A stretch of 64,000 nt of DNA, from contig NZ_FPJE01000011.1 in the NCBI RefSeq assembly GCF_900119185.1, positions 91,938 to 155,937 of the forward strand, written 5' to 3'. Positions 62,109 through 64,000 of the stretch are shown here, in pieces; position 1 is the first letter of the stretch, and each line of letters starts with the position of its first letter. Under the pieces are notes generated by a model. It worked only from the letters and a program-made list of their open reading frames with translations, was not told where the DNA came from and ran no database searches. The position numbers and the translations under genes are program-made. The stretch is from Sinomicrobium oceani. GTDB lineage: Bacteria; Bacteroidota; Bacteroidia; Flavobacteriales; Flavobacteriaceae.

Positions 62109-62393
62109 TTATGATCTTAATACATCCCTGATCTCTTCTGTTTTACCAAATACGGCAGCCGCAAAAGGACACAGGGGAATGATTTTTATATTTTTACTTC
62201 TTGCCATTTCTACAATTTTGTACAGCATCTGTTTGCCTACCCCTTTGCCGTTATATGCCGGTTCTACATCGGTATGATCTATGATGATCAATTCGGGCCC
62301 GGCAATGGAATAGGTCATCATCCCTGCCCGCTTTTCATTATCCCGCGCCATGGCATATCCTTTGGCGTCGCTTTGTTTTAGTTGTATTTCCAC
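62109..62393 (-). CDS. GNAT-family N-acetyltransferase
   Basis: 94 residues with IIIDHTDVEPAYNGKGVGKQ and IIPLCPFAAAVF, a small GNAT (YjdJ-like). Directly upstream of the 4Fe-4S protein, 12 bases between. A decayed duplicate of this gene is at 63331-63474. Confidence 0.85.
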   Translation of the reverse strand: MEIQLKQSDAKGYAMARDNEKRAGMMTYSIAGPELIIIDHTDVEPAYNGKGVGKQMLYKIVEMARSKNIKIIPLCPFAAAVFGKTEEIRDVLRS

Positions 62394-62494
62394 AGTCTAT
62401 GGTTTTAAGATTGTATTCAGAGATCCGTACAAACCCAGCTGTTGCCCGCCTGATGGAAAGCCACGGAATTTGTTTGCCGGTTCTGTTCCGCTTT

Positions 62495-63022
62495 TTATTT
62501 TTCTTTGATGAATTGCAGGAATGCCGTCAGTTTTACCGTGTCACTCACCACAATGCTTCCGGCTTCGGTAATGGCACTCCATGCCAGGTTAAAATCCTTC
62601 CTGTTGATACTTCCCGATATTTCAAAACCGGCTTTGGTTTGCCCGTAAAGATCCACGGCAATGCCATTGAAATCGACATTCAGGCGGATTTCCCGGGTAA
62701 CATCCCTGATCGTCAGCTTGCCCGCCATTGTATTTCCGTCAAAAGATCCGGAGGTAAACAATATTTCGGGAAATAATGCCGCACTGAAAAAATCGTCCGA
62801 GCGCAGATGCTTGTCCCTGTCCCTGTTATTGGTATTGACGGAAGCTGCTTTCGCCGTGAATTGAAAAGCTGCTCCTATGAAATCCTCACGATCCGTCTCA
62901 GCCGTAGCAGTGAAATCCTCAAAGTGACCGCTCACCGTAGAAATCATCATGTGTTTTACTTTAAAGCTGATTTCGGAGTGAGCAGTATCAATATTCCATT
63001 TTGTTTTTTGCACTATACTCAT
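62495..63022 (-). CDS. YceI-family lipid-binding-like protein
   Basis: 175 residues without a signal peptide. YceI pattern: KWNIDTAHSEISFKVKHMMI, AASVNTNNRDRDKHLRSDDF, KLTIRDVTREIRLNVDFNG. A lipocalin-like beta barrel that binds polyisoprenoids or similar. The lack of a signal suggests a cytoplasmic form. Same strand and near the acetyltransferase. Confidence 0.9.
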   Translation of the reverse strand: MSIVQKTKWNIDTAHSEISFKVKHMMISTVSGHFEDFTATAETDREDFIGAAFQFTAKAASVNTNNRDRDKHLRSDDFFSAALFPEILFTSGSFDGNTMAGKLTIRDVTREIRLNVDFNGIAVDLYGQTKAGFEISGSINRKDFNLAWSAITEAGSIVVSDTVKLTAFLQFIKEK

Positions 63023-63330
63023 TATACCATTATTAATAATTACTATTTATTATGATCAGGAAGCTGTCATCGATTGTATCCGCAATATGGTTAACTATGA
63101 ACTAATTCCATGCCACAAGCCTATTCAGCTGATTATCAATAAAATAAAAGGTAAAAAACAAAAATTATCATTCTAACTATTGATACATTTCGAAAATATC
63201 AGAATTTCAAGAATATTTATAAGATGGATATCTCGCTCATCAGACCATATTTTATCTGTGAAATTTTTAGAGATCATAAAGTAATTATCAAATGAAACAC
63301 GTTAAACATTCGTGAATGGTTAAAAGTCTC

Positions 63331-63474
63331 CTTGCCGTCATGTGCAGGCTCTACATCGATATGATCTATCACGATCAATTCGGGATCGGCAAAGGAATAG
63401 ACTATTAGTCCTCCCCTTTTTTCATTGATTCGCCTCATAGCATATCCTTTGGCGCGGTTTAATTCTATTTCAAT
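63331..63474 (-). pseudogene. Decayed duplicate of the GNAT acetyltransferase gene
   Basis: Reading from 63474 gives IEIELNRAKGYAMRRINEKR, then GLIVYSFADPELIVIDHIDVEP and AHDGK, close to the first 50 residues of the gene at 62109-62393 (MEIQLKQSDAKGYAMARDNEKR ... DHTDVEPAYNGK). The start codon is ATT and similarity stops at DGK, before the second half. A truncated duplicate. Confidence 0.75.
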
Positions 63475-63551
63475 AATTGTTATTCTTTTTTTATCAATGG
63501 GGTTAGAACAGGGTATAAAACCTCAAAACAAGTGCTGTCTTTTTGATCTTT

Positions 63552-64000
63552 TTAAAACCTGAATTCTGTTGTCAATACAAAATGATAAAGTGTATCCGGC
63601 AGGCTACTCTCTTTTAAAAAAGCGCCCGGGAATACAATATTGGACTCCAGTTGTATGTTTATAAAACTGCTGGGTTCAAACGAGATATTGGCTCCCATTT
63701 GATGGGCTATAAACCTTTTGTTGTTTGTACTCGGATAATCCAGGGTCATGGGTGCGCCATACACACCGTCTTCTGTCGAATAGCGCCAAAAGACGTCATA
63801 ATCTATTTCTGCCTGCCATTTGTTGAAGGTTGTGTTTATATAGGGATGAACATCGATGAGGTTGGAAGGGCCAAACCGGGCAACCCGCCCGAAATATGCT
63901 CCTCTGGGGTACAAAGCATCAAAGGTGTTCATTTTGTTGTCTGTTGCATCCCTGTCACCGCTTATCGCTTCCGTCTTTATGCCTAATCCGAAATCTCTTC
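63552..64000 (-). CDS. Alginate-export-type porin, partial (N-terminus off window)
   Basis: 149 residues to the right edge, open throughout. GDRDATDNKMNTFDALYPRG then AYFGRVARFGPSNLIDVHPY is characteristic of alginate_export-family outer-membrane barrels. It ends in a typical strand (LPDTLYHFVLTTEFRF). The start is outside the window. Confidence 0.82.
   Translation of the reverse strand, partial: RDFGLGIKTEAISGDRDATDNKMNTFDALYPRGAYFGRVARFGPSNLIDVHPYINTTFNKWQAEIDYDVFWRYSTEDGVYGAPMTLDYPSTNNKRFIAHQMGANISFEPSSFINIQLESNIVFPGAFLKESSLPDTLYHFVLTTEFRF

Overview
The window looks like a chromosomal segment of a flavobacterium (Bacteroidota, Flavobacteriia). The signs are: promoters of the Bacteroidota type (TAnnTTTG box with a TTG about 19 bases upstream), no Shine-Dalgarno-led starts, many lipoproteins with a Cys lipobox, two TonB receptors that begin with a carboxypeptidase-regulatory-like domain, a large Cas9 of the Bacteroidota type II-C kind, a GH95 fucosidase, a sulfatase, and families common in this phylum (DUF6428, DUF6660, Coa1, LytTR two-component pairs). 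No rRNA or tRNA gene was recognised.

0-6.5 kb: a complete cas9 (minus strand) with all catalytic residues. A RAYT-type Y1 transposase gene starts 10 bases after the cas9 stop and runs off the left edge. A tracrRNA with its own terminator lies divergently upstream of cas9. No cas1, cas2, cas4 or CRISPR array is visible. An outer-membrane barrel gene and an exactly 21-bp-periodic repeat tract follow.

6.5-24 kb: a siderophore-type TonB receptor, two lipoproteins, an SDR/AraC pair, an ECF sigma/YCII-DGPF pair, an ABC-F ATPase, a DUF6660/TonB receptor operon, a YoaK-type membrane protein, a lone PD-(D/E)XK nuclease, a sorbosone-dehydrogenase-like lipoprotein and a Coa1-like protein. There are two decayed genes: an ECF sigma remnant and a frameshifted membrane protein.

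24.7-37 kb: the first of three copies of a short inverted-repeat element, a sulfatase, an arsenic operon (arsR, DUF6428, arsC, acr3) with two identical-geometry operator candidates, a second SDR/AraC locus that also carries a SnoaL-Atu4866 fusion, GH95, LysE and CDF transporters.

37-50 kb: six minus-strand genes for exported or envelope proteins (two thioredoxin-fold, two beta-propeller, one small anchored protein) ending with a TPR-Arr (rifamycin ADP-ribosyltransferase) fusion; then small detoxification-type enzymes (SRPBCC, DHFR-like, AHSA1, VOC), a GlxA-type regulator, and a TetR/alpha-beta-hydrolase pair with matching palindromic operators.

50-51.2 kb: a gene-free stretch with a 127-bp tandem repeat beside ends of the inverted-repeat element. 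51.2-64 kb: a secreted protein, a LytS/LytTR two-component pair, an EgtB/EgtD ergothioneine pair, and a long minus-strand run of stress and redox genes (OsmC, acetyltransferases, esterase, UBP zinc finger, cNMP-flavoprotein, glutaredoxin, K+/H+ antiporter, 4Fe-4S protein, YceI), a decayed acetyltransferase duplicate, and an alginate-export-type porin cut by the right edge.
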